NCBI GenBank assembly: GCA_041390145.1
Contig: JAWKQM010000004.1
Coordinates: 62,001-126,000, forward strand
Reading direction: 5' to 3'
DNA length: 64,000 bases
DNA from: Gemmatimonadales bacterium
GTDB lineage: Bacteria; Gemmatimonadota; Gemmatimonadetes; Gemmatimonadales; GWC2-71-9
In this document: piece after piece, positions 50,769-59,494 of the stretch
Layout of the letters: every line of letters begins with the position of its first letter
How positions within the stretch are numbered: position 1 is the stretch's first letter
The notes under the pieces: generated by a model
Told to the model about the DNA's origin: nothing
What the model saw: only the letters and a program-made list of their open reading frames with translations
Databases searched by the model: none
Position numbers and translations under genes: made by a program

Positions 50769-51349
50769 GCGCCTCGCACGATGAAGACCGGCTGCTGGAG
50801 CACGACTACGATGGCATCCAGGAATACGACAACCCGATGCCGCGCTGGTGGCTCTACATCTTCTGGGGCTCGATCGTCTGGGCCGCGCTCTACTGGTTCA
50901 ACGTGCCTGGCATCGGCGTGGGCAAGGGGCGCATCGCGGACTACAACGCCTCGGTGGCGGCGGCCGCCGCCGAGTTCCCGCCGGTGCCGCACAGCGCCGC
51001 CGGCGCCGAGCAGCTGCTGGCCATGAGCAAGGACCCCTCGACGCTCGCCACCGGCAAGACGGTCTTCGGCGCCTACTGCGTCGCCTGTCACGCCGCGGAC
51101 GGCGGCGGCATCATCGGGCCCAACCTGACCGACAATTTCTGGATCCACGGCGGCGCCCCGGAACAGATCTACACGACCGTGCACGACGGCGTCCTCGCCA
51201 AGGGCATGCCGGCCTGGGGCCAGAGCCTGAAGCCGGACGAGGTCACCGCCGTGGTGGCCTACGTCATTTCCCTGCAGGGCACCACCCCGGCGTCGCCAAA
51301 AGCGCCGGAGGGGACCGCCGCCGACGCCCCCCCGCCCAGCGGGAGTTGA
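50765..51349 (+). CDS. ccoP: cbb3 oxidase subunit III (CcoP), monohaem form
   Basis: 194 residues. One N-terminal transmembrane helix (WWLYIFWGSIVWAALYWF) anchors a periplasmic cytochrome c domain. Only one haem motif, CVACH at 105-109, is present, with a candidate axial Met in LAKGMPAWGQ. Proteobacterial CcoP has two haem groups in about 300 residues, so this is a shortened form. The Pro/Ala tail is low complexity. Confidence 0.93.
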   Translation: MSASHDEDRLLEHDYDGIQEYDNPMPRWWLYIFWGSIVWAALYWFNVPGIGVGKGRIADYNASVAAAAAEFPPVPHSAAGAEQLLAMSKDPSTLATGKTVFGAYCVACHAADGGGIIGPNLTDNFWIHGGAPEQIYTTVHDGVLAKGMPAWGQSLKPDEVTAVVAYVISLQGTTPASPKAPEGTAADAPPPSGS

Positions 51350-51365
51350 GGAGCAGCTGAACCAG

Positions 51366-52817
51366 ATGAGCACCACGAACGCGTCCCACCCCACCGCCCC
51401 CGGGCGGGTGCTGGCGACTCTCAACGAAGATGGATCCCGCCGCTGGATTCGCCCGAAACTCTCGCCCGGGAGCTTCTGGCGGATCCGGCGCGTGGTGGCC
51501 TACGGCCTGATGGTGGTGTTCTTCCTGATCCCGTACCTGCGGATGAACGGCAAGCCGCTCGTCCTCCTCGACGTGCCGCACCGGCAGTTCACGCTGCTCG
51601 GCTACACCTTCCTGCCCACCGACACGCTGCTCTTCATGCTGCTGCTGATGAGCATCGCCATCTCCATCTTCCTGCTCACGGCGCTCTTCGGCCGGGTGTG
51701 GTGCGGCTGGGCCTGTCCGCAGACGGTGTACATGGAGTTCCTGTTCCGCCCGATCGAGCGGCTCTTTGAGGGGGGCCGGAGCGGCTCCATCGGATTCGAC
51801 AAGGCGGGCGGCGTGCATCTCCGGCGGGTCGCCAAGAACGGCGTGTACCTGGTCCTGGCCCTCTTCCTTGCCCACACCTTCCTCGCCTACTTCGTCGGCA
51901 TCGACCAGCTCGTCGTGTGGGTGCGCCAGTCGCCCCTTCAGCACCCGACCTCCTTCCTGATCATGGCGGGGACCACGGCGCTGATCTTCTTTGACTTCGC
52001 CTACTTCCGCGAGCAGACCTGCCTGGTCGCCTGCCCCTACGGCCGCCTGCAGTCGGTCCTGCTCGACCGCCAGTCGCTCATCGTCGGCTACGAACCGAGG
52101 CGGGGCGAGCCGCGCACCCTCAAGGTCAAGGGCCGTCCGGAGGGCGCCGGGGACTGCATCGACTGCGGCGCCTGCGTCCTCACCTGTCCGACCGGCATCG
52201 ACATCCGCGACGGGCTGCAGATGGAGTGCATCCACTGCACCCAGTGCGCCGACGCCTGCGACGCCATCATGGACAAGGTCGGCAAGCCACGCGGCCTCAT
52301 CCACTACACCTCGCAGAACACCGTCGAGGGCCTGCCGAGCCGGTTCCTGCGCCCCCGCGTGGTGCTCTATCCGCTTGCGCTCGCCGTGGCGGTGGGGCTG
52401 CTCGGCTTCAACCTCAGCACCAAGGCGGACACCGACGTCACGCTCCTCCGCGGCGCCGGTGCGCCGTTCACCCGGCAGCCGAACGGCAGCGTCGTCAACC
52501 AGATCCGGGTGAAGATCACCAACCGCGACGCCGCGGAACGCACCTACCGCCTTGAGGTGTCCGGGGTGGCAGGCGCCTCGCTCATTGCGCCGCAAAACCC
52601 GGTCGCGGTGCCCGGCGACAAGACGGTGGAGACCAGCATCTTCGTGGTCGTTCCTGAGGAGCGCTTCGAGGACGACCGCGTGCCCTCCACGATTCGCGTC
52701 ACCGACGGCGCCGACTTCACCGTGGAGATCCCCTTTGAGCTGGTCGGCCCGGAACGGGAGCACGACGACGACCATGCTCCGGTCGCCATCGCGCCTGCGG
52801 AGAACGCCACCCCGTGA
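51366..52817 (+). CDS. ccoG: Cytochrome c oxidase accessory protein CcoG (RdxA/FixG)
   Basis: A 483-residue membrane iron-sulfur protein thought to reduce copper for cbb3 assembly. Transmembrane segments surround a VWCGWACPQTVY motif. The ferredoxin-like clusters are CIDCGACVLTCP and CIHCTQCADACD. The periplasmic C-terminal domain is Ig-like. It follows ccoP by 16 bases, and its stop overlaps ccoH by four. Confidence 0.96.
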   Translation: MSTTNASHPTAPGRVLATLNEDGSRRWIRPKLSPGSFWRIRRVVAYGLMVVFFLIPYLRMNGKPLVLLDVPHRQFTLLGYTFLPTDTLLFMLLLMSIAISIFLLTALFGRVWCGWACPQTVYMEFLFRPIERLFEGGRSGSIGFDKAGGVHLRRVAKNGVYLVLALFLAHTFLAYFVGIDQLVVWVRQSPLQHPTSFLIMAGTTALIFFDFAYFREQTCLVACPYGRLQSVLLDRQSLIVGYEPRRGEPRTLKVKGRPEGAGDCIDCGACVLTCPTGIDIRDGLQMECIHCTQCADACDAIMDKVGKPRGLIHYTSQNTVEGLPSRFLRPRVVLYPLALAVAVGLLGFNLSTKADTDVTLLRGAGAPFTRQPNGSVVNQIRVKITNRDAAERTYRLEVSGVAGASLIAPQNPVAVPGDKTVETSIFVVVPEERFEDDRVPSTIRVTDGADFTVEIPFELVGPEREHDDDHAPVAIAPAENATP

Positions 52818-53299
52818 ACAGCGCCAAGCTCTGGCCCGCCGCCCTCGTGGCCGTGCTCGCCATCACCGTCGCGGCGAACGTCGCCATCTACTGGACCGCC
52901 AACCACGACAGTTCCTTCGCGGTAGAACCCGACTACTATCAGCGCGCAATCGACTGGGATTCCACCGTGGCGCGCGGACAGCGGAGCGACGCGCTCGGCT
53001 GGGCCGCCGACGTGCGCCTCGCGCCGCCGGACGCCGGGCAGGCAACGCTCTCCGTGACGCTGGCCGCCCGCAATGGCACCCCGCTTGACTCCGCCGACGT
53101 TCGCGCCGCGCTCAGTCACAATGCGCATGGTGCCAACGTGTTCCAGGTGCGGCTTCTGCCCTCGGGCCCGGGGCTCTACGCCGCCAGGGTGCCCTCCGCC
53201 ACGCAGGGGCTCTGGCGCGTCGACCTCGCCGCCACGCGCGGCGACGACGTCTTCGTCGAACGCGTCACGGTGGACAACGGAACCCCGCACGCGCCATGA
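52814..53299 (+). CDS. ccoH: FixH/CcoH family protein
   Basis: 161 residues starting at GTG 52814, overlapping ccoG. One N-terminal membrane anchor (LWPAALVAVLAITVAANVAI) precedes a periplasmic domain with the FixH signature EPDYYQRAIDWD. CcoH/FixH supports cbb3 assembly. It overlaps the next gene by four bases. Confidence 0.9.
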   Translation: MNSAKLWPAALVAVLAITVAANVAIYWTANHDSSFAVEPDYYQRAIDWDSTVARGQRSDALGWAADVRLAPPDAGQATLSVTLAARNGTPLDSADVRAALSHNAHGANVFQVRLLPSGPGLYAARVPSATQGLWRVDLAATRGDDVFVERVTVDNGTPHAP

Positions 53300-54000
53300 A
53301 CGCCCTGGTGCTTTCCGTCCTCGGCGCAAGCTTGCTCGGCAGTCCGCATTGCGCCGCCATGTGCGGCGGCTTCGTCTGCTTCTTCAGCGGCCAGCAGGAC
53401 GCACGGCCCAGCCGGCTGACCCATGCCGTCTATCACCTCGGGCGCCTCCTGTCGTATTCGCTGCTGGGCCTCGCCGCCGGCACGGCGGGCGCCGGATTCG
53501 ACCTGGCCGGCCGGCTGGCAGGATTCCACCGCCCGGCCGCGGTGGCCGCGGGGACACTGCTCATTCTCTGGGGCCTCGCCGGTCTCGCGGCCGCCGCGGG
53601 ATTCGGGCGGGGTGCCACCGCGGCCCCCGCCGGATTCCGGAAGCTGTTCAGCGCCGCGATTGCCCGGCTGGCCGGCAAACCACCCACCGTTCGCGCGCTC
53701 ACCATCGGCCTCCTCACCGCCCTCCTCCCCTGTGGCTGGCTGTACGTGTTCGTGGCCACGGCGGCGAGCACCGGGTCGGCACTGGGCGGCGCCGTCGTGA
53801 TGGCGGCATTCTGGGCCGGGACCGTTCCCGTCCTGGCGGGCGTCGGCGCGCTGGCGCAACGGGCCGCGGGGCCGCTCCGCGCTCGTCTCCCGGTCGTGAC
53901 CGCGGCGCTGCTCCTCGTGCTCGGCGTGCTGACCGTCGCCGGCAAGCTCCAGGCTCCGCACGCCGCCGCACACCCACCCGCGGCACATGAGCACCACTAG
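53296..54000 (+). CDS. SafE/UreH-like transmembrane protein
   Basis: 234 residues with about six transmembrane segments. The GSPHCAAMCGGFVCFF start and LTALLPCGWLYVF motif are typical of the sulfite-exporter-like/UreH membrane domain found in cbb3 loci, where it is thought to move copper or support assembly. The C-terminus is His-rich (HAAAHPPAAHEHH). The stop lies inside the start region of ccoI. Confidence 0.85.
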   Translation: MNALVLSVLGASLLGSPHCAAMCGGFVCFFSGQQDARPSRLTHAVYHLGRLLSYSLLGLAAGTAGAGFDLAGRLAGFHRPAAVAAGTLLILWGLAGLAAAAGFGRGATAAPAGFRKLFSAAIARLAGKPPTVRALTIGLLTALLPCGWLYVFVATAASTGSALGGAVVMAAFWAGTVPVLAGVGALAQRAAGPLRARLPVVTAALLLVLGVLTVAGKLQAPHAAAHPPAAHEHH

Positions 54001-56407
54001 CGCCCCAACCGAGGCGCCGCACCGCACCGCCTGCGTGCACTGCAGCCTTCCGGTGCCGGCGGCGCTGGTTCGTACCGACGATCAGCCGTCGTTCTGCTGC
54101 GGCGGATGCGCCACCGCGTACGCCATCATCCACGATGGCGGACTCGATCGATACTATGACCTGCCCGACAAACGACTCGCCCCCGTGGCGCCAAGCGGCC
54201 GCAGCTTCGATGAGTTCGACCACCCCACCTTCCAGCATCTCTACGTGCGCGCCCGTGCCGACGGCACCGTCGACACCGAGCTCTACCTCGACGGCGTGCA
54301 CTGCGCCTCCTGCGTCTGGCTCGTGGAACGAGTCCCGCTCCTTGTCCCCGGCGTGATCCGGGCCGAGCTCGAGGTGGGGCGCGCGCTCGCGCGCATCGCC
54401 TGGAACCCGGCGAACACCTCGCTCAGCGAAATCGCCGGGTTCCTCGACACCCTCGGGTACCGGCCCCACCCATTCCGGGCCCAGCGAGTGGAGGAGTTGC
54501 GTCGCCTCGAGGACCGGACCGCGCTGCTCCGGATCGGCGTCGCCGGCGCGCTCGCGGGCAACGTGATGATGCTGGCGGTGGCGCTCTACAGCGGATGGTT
54601 TGCCGGAATGGAACCCGCGTTTGTGCAGTACTTCCGGTGGCTGAGCCTGCTGTTGACGGCGCCCGTGCTGATCTGGCCCGGCCGGGTCTTCTTCCAGGGG
54701 GCGCTCGCATCCTTCCGGACCAGGCGCCTCCACATGGACCTGCCGATCGCCATCGCGCTCGGCGCGGGGTTCGCGCGCGGCGTGGCCAACACCATCACCG
54801 ATACCGGGCCGATCTACTTCGATGGCGTTGCGACACTGGTGTTCCTGCTCCTGGTGGGGCGATTCCTGCAGCAGCGCGCGCAGCGGGCTGCCACCGACGC
54901 GACGAGCCTGCTGCACGGCCTGACCCCGTCGGTGGCTCGGCTGATCGACGGCGACGCCGTCAGGGAGGTGCCCGCGGAGGCGTTGCTGCCGGGGGTGATC
55001 GTCGAAGTGCGCGCGGGAGAGACCTTCCCCGCCGACGGCACGGTCACAGAGGGGGCGTCGCAGGTGGATCTCTCGCTGCTGACCGGCGAGTCACGCCCGG
55101 TGCGTGCCGAGCCGGGAACCAAGGCGTGGGCCGGCACCGTGAACCTGGCGGCGGCGCTTCGCATGGAGGTCACGCAGGCCGGCGAGGAGAGCCGTGTCGG
55201 TCGCCTGGTGCGCGAGGTGGCGGCGGGGGCCGGCCGACGCGCGCGCATCGTCCTGTTGGCCGATCGCATCGCCGGGTGGTTCGTCGCAACGGTCCTGCTG
55301 CTCGCCGTCGGCACCTGGTGGTACTGGCACGGCGTCTCCCCGGATGCGGCGCTCGACTACGCCATCGCCCTGCTCATCGTGACCTGCCCCTGCGCGCTGG
55401 CCCTGGCCACGCCGCTGGCCGTGACCGTCGCGATCGGTCGGGCCGCCCGGCAAGGGATCCTGATCCGGGGTGGTGATGCGCTCGAGGCGCTGGCCCGGCC
55501 CGGCACGCTGTACCTCGACAAGACCGGCACCGTCACGGAGGGGAAGTTCCGGCTCACCTGCTGGACCGGCGACGACGCCGTCAAGCCGCTCGTCGCGGCA
55601 CTGGAACGGCACTCCAGTCACCCGGTCGCCACGGGCTTCCTGGCGGCGTGGCCGGACCTCCCCGCCCCCATCGCGACCGGCGTGCGGCAGACGCTGGGCG
55701 GCGGCATCGAAGGGCATGTGGCCGGGCACGATGTCATTGTCGGGTCGCCGCCATTCGTGCGCGCGCACGCGACCGGCGCCCCTCCGGCGGCGGACCTGAC
55801 GCCCGCCGATACCCCTGTCTGGGTGGCGGTGGATGGAACCGTGGTGGCCGTGGCGGCCTTTGGCGATCCACTGCGCCCCGATGCCTCGGCCGTCGTCGAC
55901 CGACTGCGCCACCGCGGCTGGGTGGTCCGGTTGCTCTCCGGCGACGCCTCCGACGTCGTGGAGTCGGTGGCGGGCCGCCTCGGCATCGCCGCCGGAGGCT
56001 GGCGGGGCGAGGTGACGCCAGAGGGAAAGCTGCAGGAAATCGAAGGGGCCGCGGCGGCCGGCCCGGTGGTCATGGTGGGGGACGGCGTCAACGATGCCGC
56101 GGCCATGGCGCGGGCCACCGTCGGGGTGGCCGTCCGCGGCGGCGCCGAGGCGTCACTGGCGGTGGCCGACGTCTACCTCTCGCGCCCCGGGCTGGACGCG
56201 CTCGACCGGCTGATGGAAGGATCGGAGCGCGCCCTGCGCGTCATCCAGCGCAACGTGGCGTTGTCGATTGTCTACAACATTGTCGGGGCGGGATTGGCGA
56301 TGGGGGGATGGATCAATCCGCTGATGGCGGCCTTCCTGATGCCGGCCAGTTCGATCACCGTGGTCCTGGCCTCCTGGCGGAGCCGCACTTTCGAGGGGGA
56401 CGGGTGA
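53987..56407 (+). CDS. ccoI: Copper P1B-type ATPase CcoI/FixI
   Basis: 806 residues. The N-terminal Cys-rich domain (CVHCSLPVPA, then FCCGGCATAY) is typical of CcoI. An HMA domain follows with CASC in YLDGVHCASCVWLVE. The membrane CPC motif is at 467-469 (TCPCALALATP), the phosphorylated Asp511 is in LDKTGTVT, and the hinge is MVGDGVNDAA. CcoI exports copper to the periplasm for the CcoN active site. It overlaps both neighbours, and all cco genes appear co-transcribed. Confidence 0.96.
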   Translation: MSTTSAPTEAPHRTACVHCSLPVPAALVRTDDQPSFCCGGCATAYAIIHDGGLDRYYDLPDKRLAPVAPSGRSFDEFDHPTFQHLYVRARADGTVDTELYLDGVHCASCVWLVERVPLLVPGVIRAELEVGRALARIAWNPANTSLSEIAGFLDTLGYRPHPFRAQRVEELRRLEDRTALLRIGVAGALAGNVMMLAVALYSGWFAGMEPAFVQYFRWLSLLLTAPVLIWPGRVFFQGALASFRTRRLHMDLPIAIALGAGFARGVANTITDTGPIYFDGVATLVFLLLVGRFLQQRAQRAATDATSLLHGLTPSVARLIDGDAVREVPAEALLPGVIVEVRAGETFPADGTVTEGASQVDLSLLTGESRPVRAEPGTKAWAGTVNLAAALRMEVTQAGEESRVGRLVREVAAGAGRRARIVLLADRIAGWFVATVLLLAVGTWWYWHGVSPDAALDYAIALLIVTCPCALALATPLAVTVAIGRAARQGILIRGGDALEALARPGTLYLDKTGTVTEGKFRLTCWTGDDAVKPLVAALERHSSHPVATGFLAAWPDLPAPIATGVRQTLGGGIEGHVAGHDVIVGSPPFVRAHATGAPPAADLTPADTPVWVAVDGTVVAVAAFGDPLRPDASAVVDRLRHRGWVVRLLSGDASDVVESVAGRLGIAAGGWRGEVTPEGKLQEIEGAAAAGPVVMVGDGVNDAAAMARATVGVAVRGGAEASLAVADVYLSRPGLDALDRLMEGSERALRVIQRNVALSIVYNIVGAGLAMGGWINPLMAAFLMPASSITVVLASWRSRTFEGDG

Positions 56408-56586
56408 GCGTTCTCTATGTGGTGCTGCCCATCGCGATGCTGCTCCTCGCCGGCGCGATCGCGGCATATGCGTGGGCGGCGAGGAAGGGACAGTTCGACG
56501 ACCTCGAGACGCCGGCGATGCGCGCGCTGCACGACGACGACGCCCAGCCACCCTCCCCTACCAGCGGAACTCCCACCCAACGGTGA
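56404..56586 (+). CDS. ccoS: cbb3 oxidase maturation protein CcoS
   Basis: 60 residues from GTG 56404, overlapping ccoI by four bases. One transmembrane helix (VVLPIAMLLLAGAIAAYAWA) is followed by the CcoS signature GQFDDLETPAMRALHDDD. CcoS is required for cofactor insertion. Its last 29 bases overlap, tail to tail, the gene on the other strand (56558-57049). Confidence 0.93.
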   Translation: MSVLYVVLPIAMLLLAGAIAAYAWAARKGQFDDLETPAMRALHDDDAQPPSPTSGTPTQR

Positions 56587-57049
56587 GGAGCAATCCCGCA
56601 AACATTTCACTGCCGATGTCCTGCAGGCTGAACAGGTACCGCGCTTCGGCCGAGGGGCCGCTGCGTCCCGCATGCCCGCCTGACCACCCGGCACCGACCC
56701 CGGCGCCGAAGAGGCTCTCGCCACCGCCCGAGGTGCCCGGGCCCTGATACCCGAGTCCCGCGATGCCATACCACCCCGTGCTGGTCCGGGCTCCATACCG
56801 CACAAAGGCACCGAGCGTCGTGAGGTGGGTCTCCGCGCCGAGACCGTAGTACCCGACCTCCGGGCCGAACACGAAATGCCCGCTGCGAAAGCCGAGCGCG
56901 GCTCGGCCGCCAGCCAGGACGTCGTTCTCAAGCGCCCCGTTCGTGAACGCCACGCCACCCTGCAATTGCGCCAGGCCGATCCCCTGGGCGGCGATCGGCG
57001 TCGGTGCCGCGAGACAACTCAGGGCGAGGGCTGCCACGTAACCCCTCAC
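56558..57049 (-). CDS. Predicted outer-membrane beta-barrel protein
   Basis: 163 residues. GTG 57049 overlaps the stop of the upstream gene (GTGA) and gives a signal peptide (VAALALSCLAAPTPIAAQ). The mature protein has alternating strands rich in Gly and aromatic residues (RSGHFVFGPEVGYYGLGA, GWYGIAGLGYQGPG) and ends with a terminal aromatic (LLTVGWEFRW), as outer-membrane barrels do. Cargo or role unknown. The 3-prime end overlaps ccoS by 29 bases on the opposite strand. Confidence 0.65.
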   Translation of the reverse strand: MRGYVAALALSCLAAPTPIAAQGIGLAQLQGGVAFTNGALENDVLAGGRAALGFRSGHFVFGPEVGYYGLGAETHLTTLGAFVRYGARTSTGWYGIAGLGYQGPGTSGGGESLFGAGVGAGWSGGHAGRSGPSAEARYLFSLQDIGSEMFAGLLLTVGWEFRW

Positions 57050-57528
57050 GGGTACTTCCGCTTCCACTTGGGAAAGGCGGCCCCAATCAGGGCGCCGAGG
57101 CCACCGCCGGCCACGGCACCAACCACCATCACTCCGACAACCTCCCCGCCGGAGGTGTCACAGTCGTACTCACAGAGTCCTGGCGCAACGGCCGCGGCGA
57201 GAATCCCAATCACGAGCCCGGTGACGCCGCCGATGACCATGCCGGTCGAGGTCGCCCGGCCCTGCACCCACAGCGTGTCGATGGCCTGAATTGGAATCCG
57301 ACGGACGGCGTCGTCCTGTGCGAAGTCGAGGGTGTCATTCAACGCGACCCCCGCCTTGCCGACGAGCCGGCTCATCGCCTCGCCGCTGATCCGGATCTGC
57401 TGGCCGGTGTTGAGCCTGGCCACGGCGCTGTCGCGCTTGACGGCGGCATCCTGCGCGGAGGCCGAGCCTGGGAGGTGAACCATCGTGACCAGGACGAGGA
57501 GTGCCAACCACCAGCGCGTCTGGATCAT
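57046..57528 (-). CDS. Secreted protein with a glycine-rich hydrophobic segment, unknown function
   Basis: 160 residues. The signal peptide (WWLALLVLVTMVHLPGSASA) precedes a polar region (RLNTGQQIRISGEAMSRLVG), which resembles small beta-sheet proteins. A long Gly/Val/Ala region (MVIGGVTGLVIGILAAAVAP, then VVGAVAGGGLGALIGAAF) may insert in a membrane as a glycine zipper, with CEYDC between the halves. Coupled to the downstream barrel gene by a 4-base overlap, so the two probably act together. No family recognised. Confidence 0.6.
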   Translation of the reverse strand: MIQTRWWLALLVLVTMVHLPGSASAQDAAVKRDSAVARLNTGQQIRISGEAMSRLVGKAGVALNDTLDFAQDDAVRRIPIQAIDTLWVQGRATSTGMVIGGVTGLVIGILAAAVAPGLCEYDCDTSGGEVVGVMVVGAVAGGGLGALIGAAFPKWKRKYP

Positions 57529-57541
57529 AGGGCTCTCGCGG

Positions 57542-58603
57542 CTATTTGGTGAGCGTGCTCCGCGCCGCCAGGATGGCGTCGATCAACGGCGCCGAATCGA
57601 ACCGCACCGGGTCGGTGCAAGGCAATCCCGTCTCCCTGGCCGCCTTCGCGATGGCCGCCTTTGCCGAGACGTCGTCGAGGTCGTAGGTGTTGAGGCTGAT
57701 GCCGATCACCTTGGTCGGGTGCACCGCGGACCCGATGTCCTCATACCAGCGGATGTAGTCGGTGAGCGGCGGGATCTTGACCCACGCCCCCGCCCGGTAG
57801 TCGCCCACATGCTTCCGACTTGCCTGGTGGCAGAGGATCAGCGCATCGGGGCAGGAGCCGTGAAGCAGGCTCAGCGTGACGCCGCTGTAGCCGGGGTGAT
57901 TGATGCTCCCCTGCCCCTCCACCAGCACGATGTCGGCATCCTTGCTCCCCTGCAGCACGAGTTGCTCGGCGGCGCCCCCGGTGAAGTCCGATACCACCGC
58001 ATCGACGGAGATGCCCCATCCCTCGATCATGATCCCGGTCTGTCCGGTGGCCACGAAGGTGGTCCGCTGGCCGCGCGCCTTGAGCTCCTTCACCAGCTGG
58101 AGCTGGGCCGTCATCTTGCCGACGTTGCAGTCGGTGCCGACCGTCAGCACCACGAGGGCGTCCACGTCCTTGGCGAGGCCGCTTGAGACGGGAATATCGG
58201 CCGGAGGCTTGCGCAGGTCGAGGAGCCTGGCGCCGCTGGCCCGGGCCCGCTCGACCAGCATCGGGTCGTCGGCCAGGAAGCTGTGCAGCCCGCTCCAGAT
58301 GTCGCACCCGGCGTCCAGTGCCTCGGCCAGCCAGGTGCGCCACTGTTCGGGCAGCCGCCCGCCCACCGGGGCGATTCCGATCAGCACCGCGTCGGGTTTG
58401 AACGCCAGGCCCTCGCGCATGGTGCCGACCACCGGAATGGCACCGCCGTAGCCGAGGATATCCTGCGCCGTCTTGCCGACGAGCTGGCTGTCCAGCACGG
58501 CCACCGTCCGGTCGGGCAAATACCGGATGATCGAGTTGGCGGTCTTCGAGGTGAGGGGGCCGAAGTCTCGGTCGGCCAGGATCAGGAAGCGGGGGGCGCT
58601 CAT
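57542..58603 (-). CDS. DgcN-like DUF1611 protein (P-loop, possible amino acid N-acetyltransferase partner)
   Basis: 353 residues, full length for DUF1611. A Rossmann-like N-terminal domain (VLDSQLVGKTAQDIL, then VLIGIAPVGGRLPEQW) precedes a P-loop domain with GTDCNVGKMT at 156-165 and VATGQTGIMIEGWG. The family includes DgcN, linked in some bacteria to D-glutamate or dipeptide metabolism beside an epimerase (DgcA). No epimerase gene is next to it here. It lies 111 bases after the pspA stop behind a hairpin, so it is probably a separate unit. Substrate uncertain. Confidence 0.75.
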   Translation of the reverse strand: MSAPRFLILADRDFGPLTSKTANSIIRYLPDRTVAVLDSQLVGKTAQDILGYGGAIPVVGTMREGLAFKPDAVLIGIAPVGGRLPEQWRTWLAEALDAGCDIWSGLHSFLADDPMLVERARASGARLLDLRKPPADIPVSSGLAKDVDALVVLTVGTDCNVGKMTAQLQLVKELKARGQRTTFVATGQTGIMIEGWGISVDAVVSDFTGGAAEQLVLQGSKDADIVLVEGQGSINHPGYSGVTLSLLHGSCPDALILCHQASRKHVGDYRAGAWVKIPPLTDYIRWYEDIGSAVHPTKVIGISLNTYDLDDVSAKAAIAKAARETGLPCTDPVRFDSAPLIDAILAARSTLTK

Positions 58604-58656
58604 CGGAATGGGTGCTCGCAGCCGGGGTGGAAGATGAACAAAGCTACCGATGCAAC

Positions 58657-58693
58657 GAGGGGCGTGGAAGGGGAACCCCCTTGCACGCCCCTC
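58657..58693 (-). terminator. Hairpin ending the pspA operon
   Basis: GAGGGGCGTG pairs with CACGCCCCTC (10 bp), continued by AAGGGG/CCCCTT after one mismatch, with a 3-base loop. It lies 22 bases after the pspA stop. No uninterrupted T-tract, but it is the most stable structure in the gap. Confidence 0.6.
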
Positions 58694-58714
58694 ACCGGCC
58701 GAACCGACGGCTCC

Positions 58715-59488
58715 TCAGCTCTGGGTGTTGTCGTCCTTCTCGATTTCCAGCACCTCGGCCTCATGGACCTCGTCGTCGCCCTTCCCGATCTGCCGCGTCT
58801 CCTTGGCGCCGCCCCCGATGAGGCCCATCTTGGCCTTGAGTTCGAGGAGCTGTTGATCCGAACTGCCGTGGTACTCCAGCGCCTCAAACTGCTTCATCAG
58901 GTTGTCGCCGCCAAACTCTTCCTGCAGCTCGGCTGACGCAAGCGCCTTCCGTTCCTGATCCTCGATCTTCTCGGTCATGCGCTCGAACGACTCGAAGGCG
59001 CTCTTGTCGGACATCCCCGACATCGTGGCCTGGATGCGCTGCTGCGCCTCGGAACGGCGCGCCCGCGCCACGAGGATGTTCTTCTTGCGCTTGGCCTCTT
59101 CAATCTTGTCGTTCAGCTGGCGCAGCGAACCCTTGAGCGACTCCGTCTCCGCCTTGTGCTTGACCCAGGTTTCGTGCAGCTGCTGGGCGCCCTGCAGGTG
59201 CTCGTTGTACCGCATGAGCGCCTGCTTGGCGAGGTCGTCGCGACCCTCCTGCACCGCCAGCATGGCACGCCGCTCCCAGTCCTCGGCCTGCTTCCGCATG
59301 GTTTCGGCGTCGGCATGCAACTTCTTCTCATCGGCAATGGCGCCGGCCACTTCCTGCTTGGCCTTGGCCAGGTTGCTCTTCATGTCGGTGATGAGCTGGT
59401 TGAGCATCTTCTCCGGGTTTTCGGCCCGGCTGATCAGGTCGTTGATGTTCGACCGGAGCATGGTGGACAAGCGATCAAAGATCCCCAT
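58715..59488 (-). CDS. pspA: Phage shock protein A / IM30 family membrane-repair protein
   Basis: A 257-residue ESCRT-III-like coiled-coil protein. It starts MGIFDRLSTMLRSNINDLIS, the amphipathic helix that binds stressed membranes, and continues with long helices (AENPEKMLNQLITDMKSNLA, then EDWERRAMLAVQEGRDDLA). A C-terminal extension of about 35 residues ends in an acidic tail. It is the last gene of the operon, six bases after the ybjN-like gene and downstream of eleven small coiled-coil membrane genes. No PspC or PspF is present. Confidence 0.95.
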   Translation of the reverse strand: MGIFDRLSTMLRSNINDLISRAENPEKMLNQLITDMKSNLAKAKQEVAGAIADEKKLHADAETMRKQAEDWERRAMLAVQEGRDDLAKQALMRYNEHLQGAQQLHETWVKHKAETESLKGSLRQLNDKIEEAKRKKNILVARARRSEAQQRIQATMSGMSDKSAFESFERMTEKIEDQERKALASAELQEEFGGDNLMKQFEALEYHGSSDQQLLELKAKMGLIGGGAKETRQIGKGDDEVHEAEVLEIEKDDNTQS

Positions 59489-59494
59489 CAGGCA

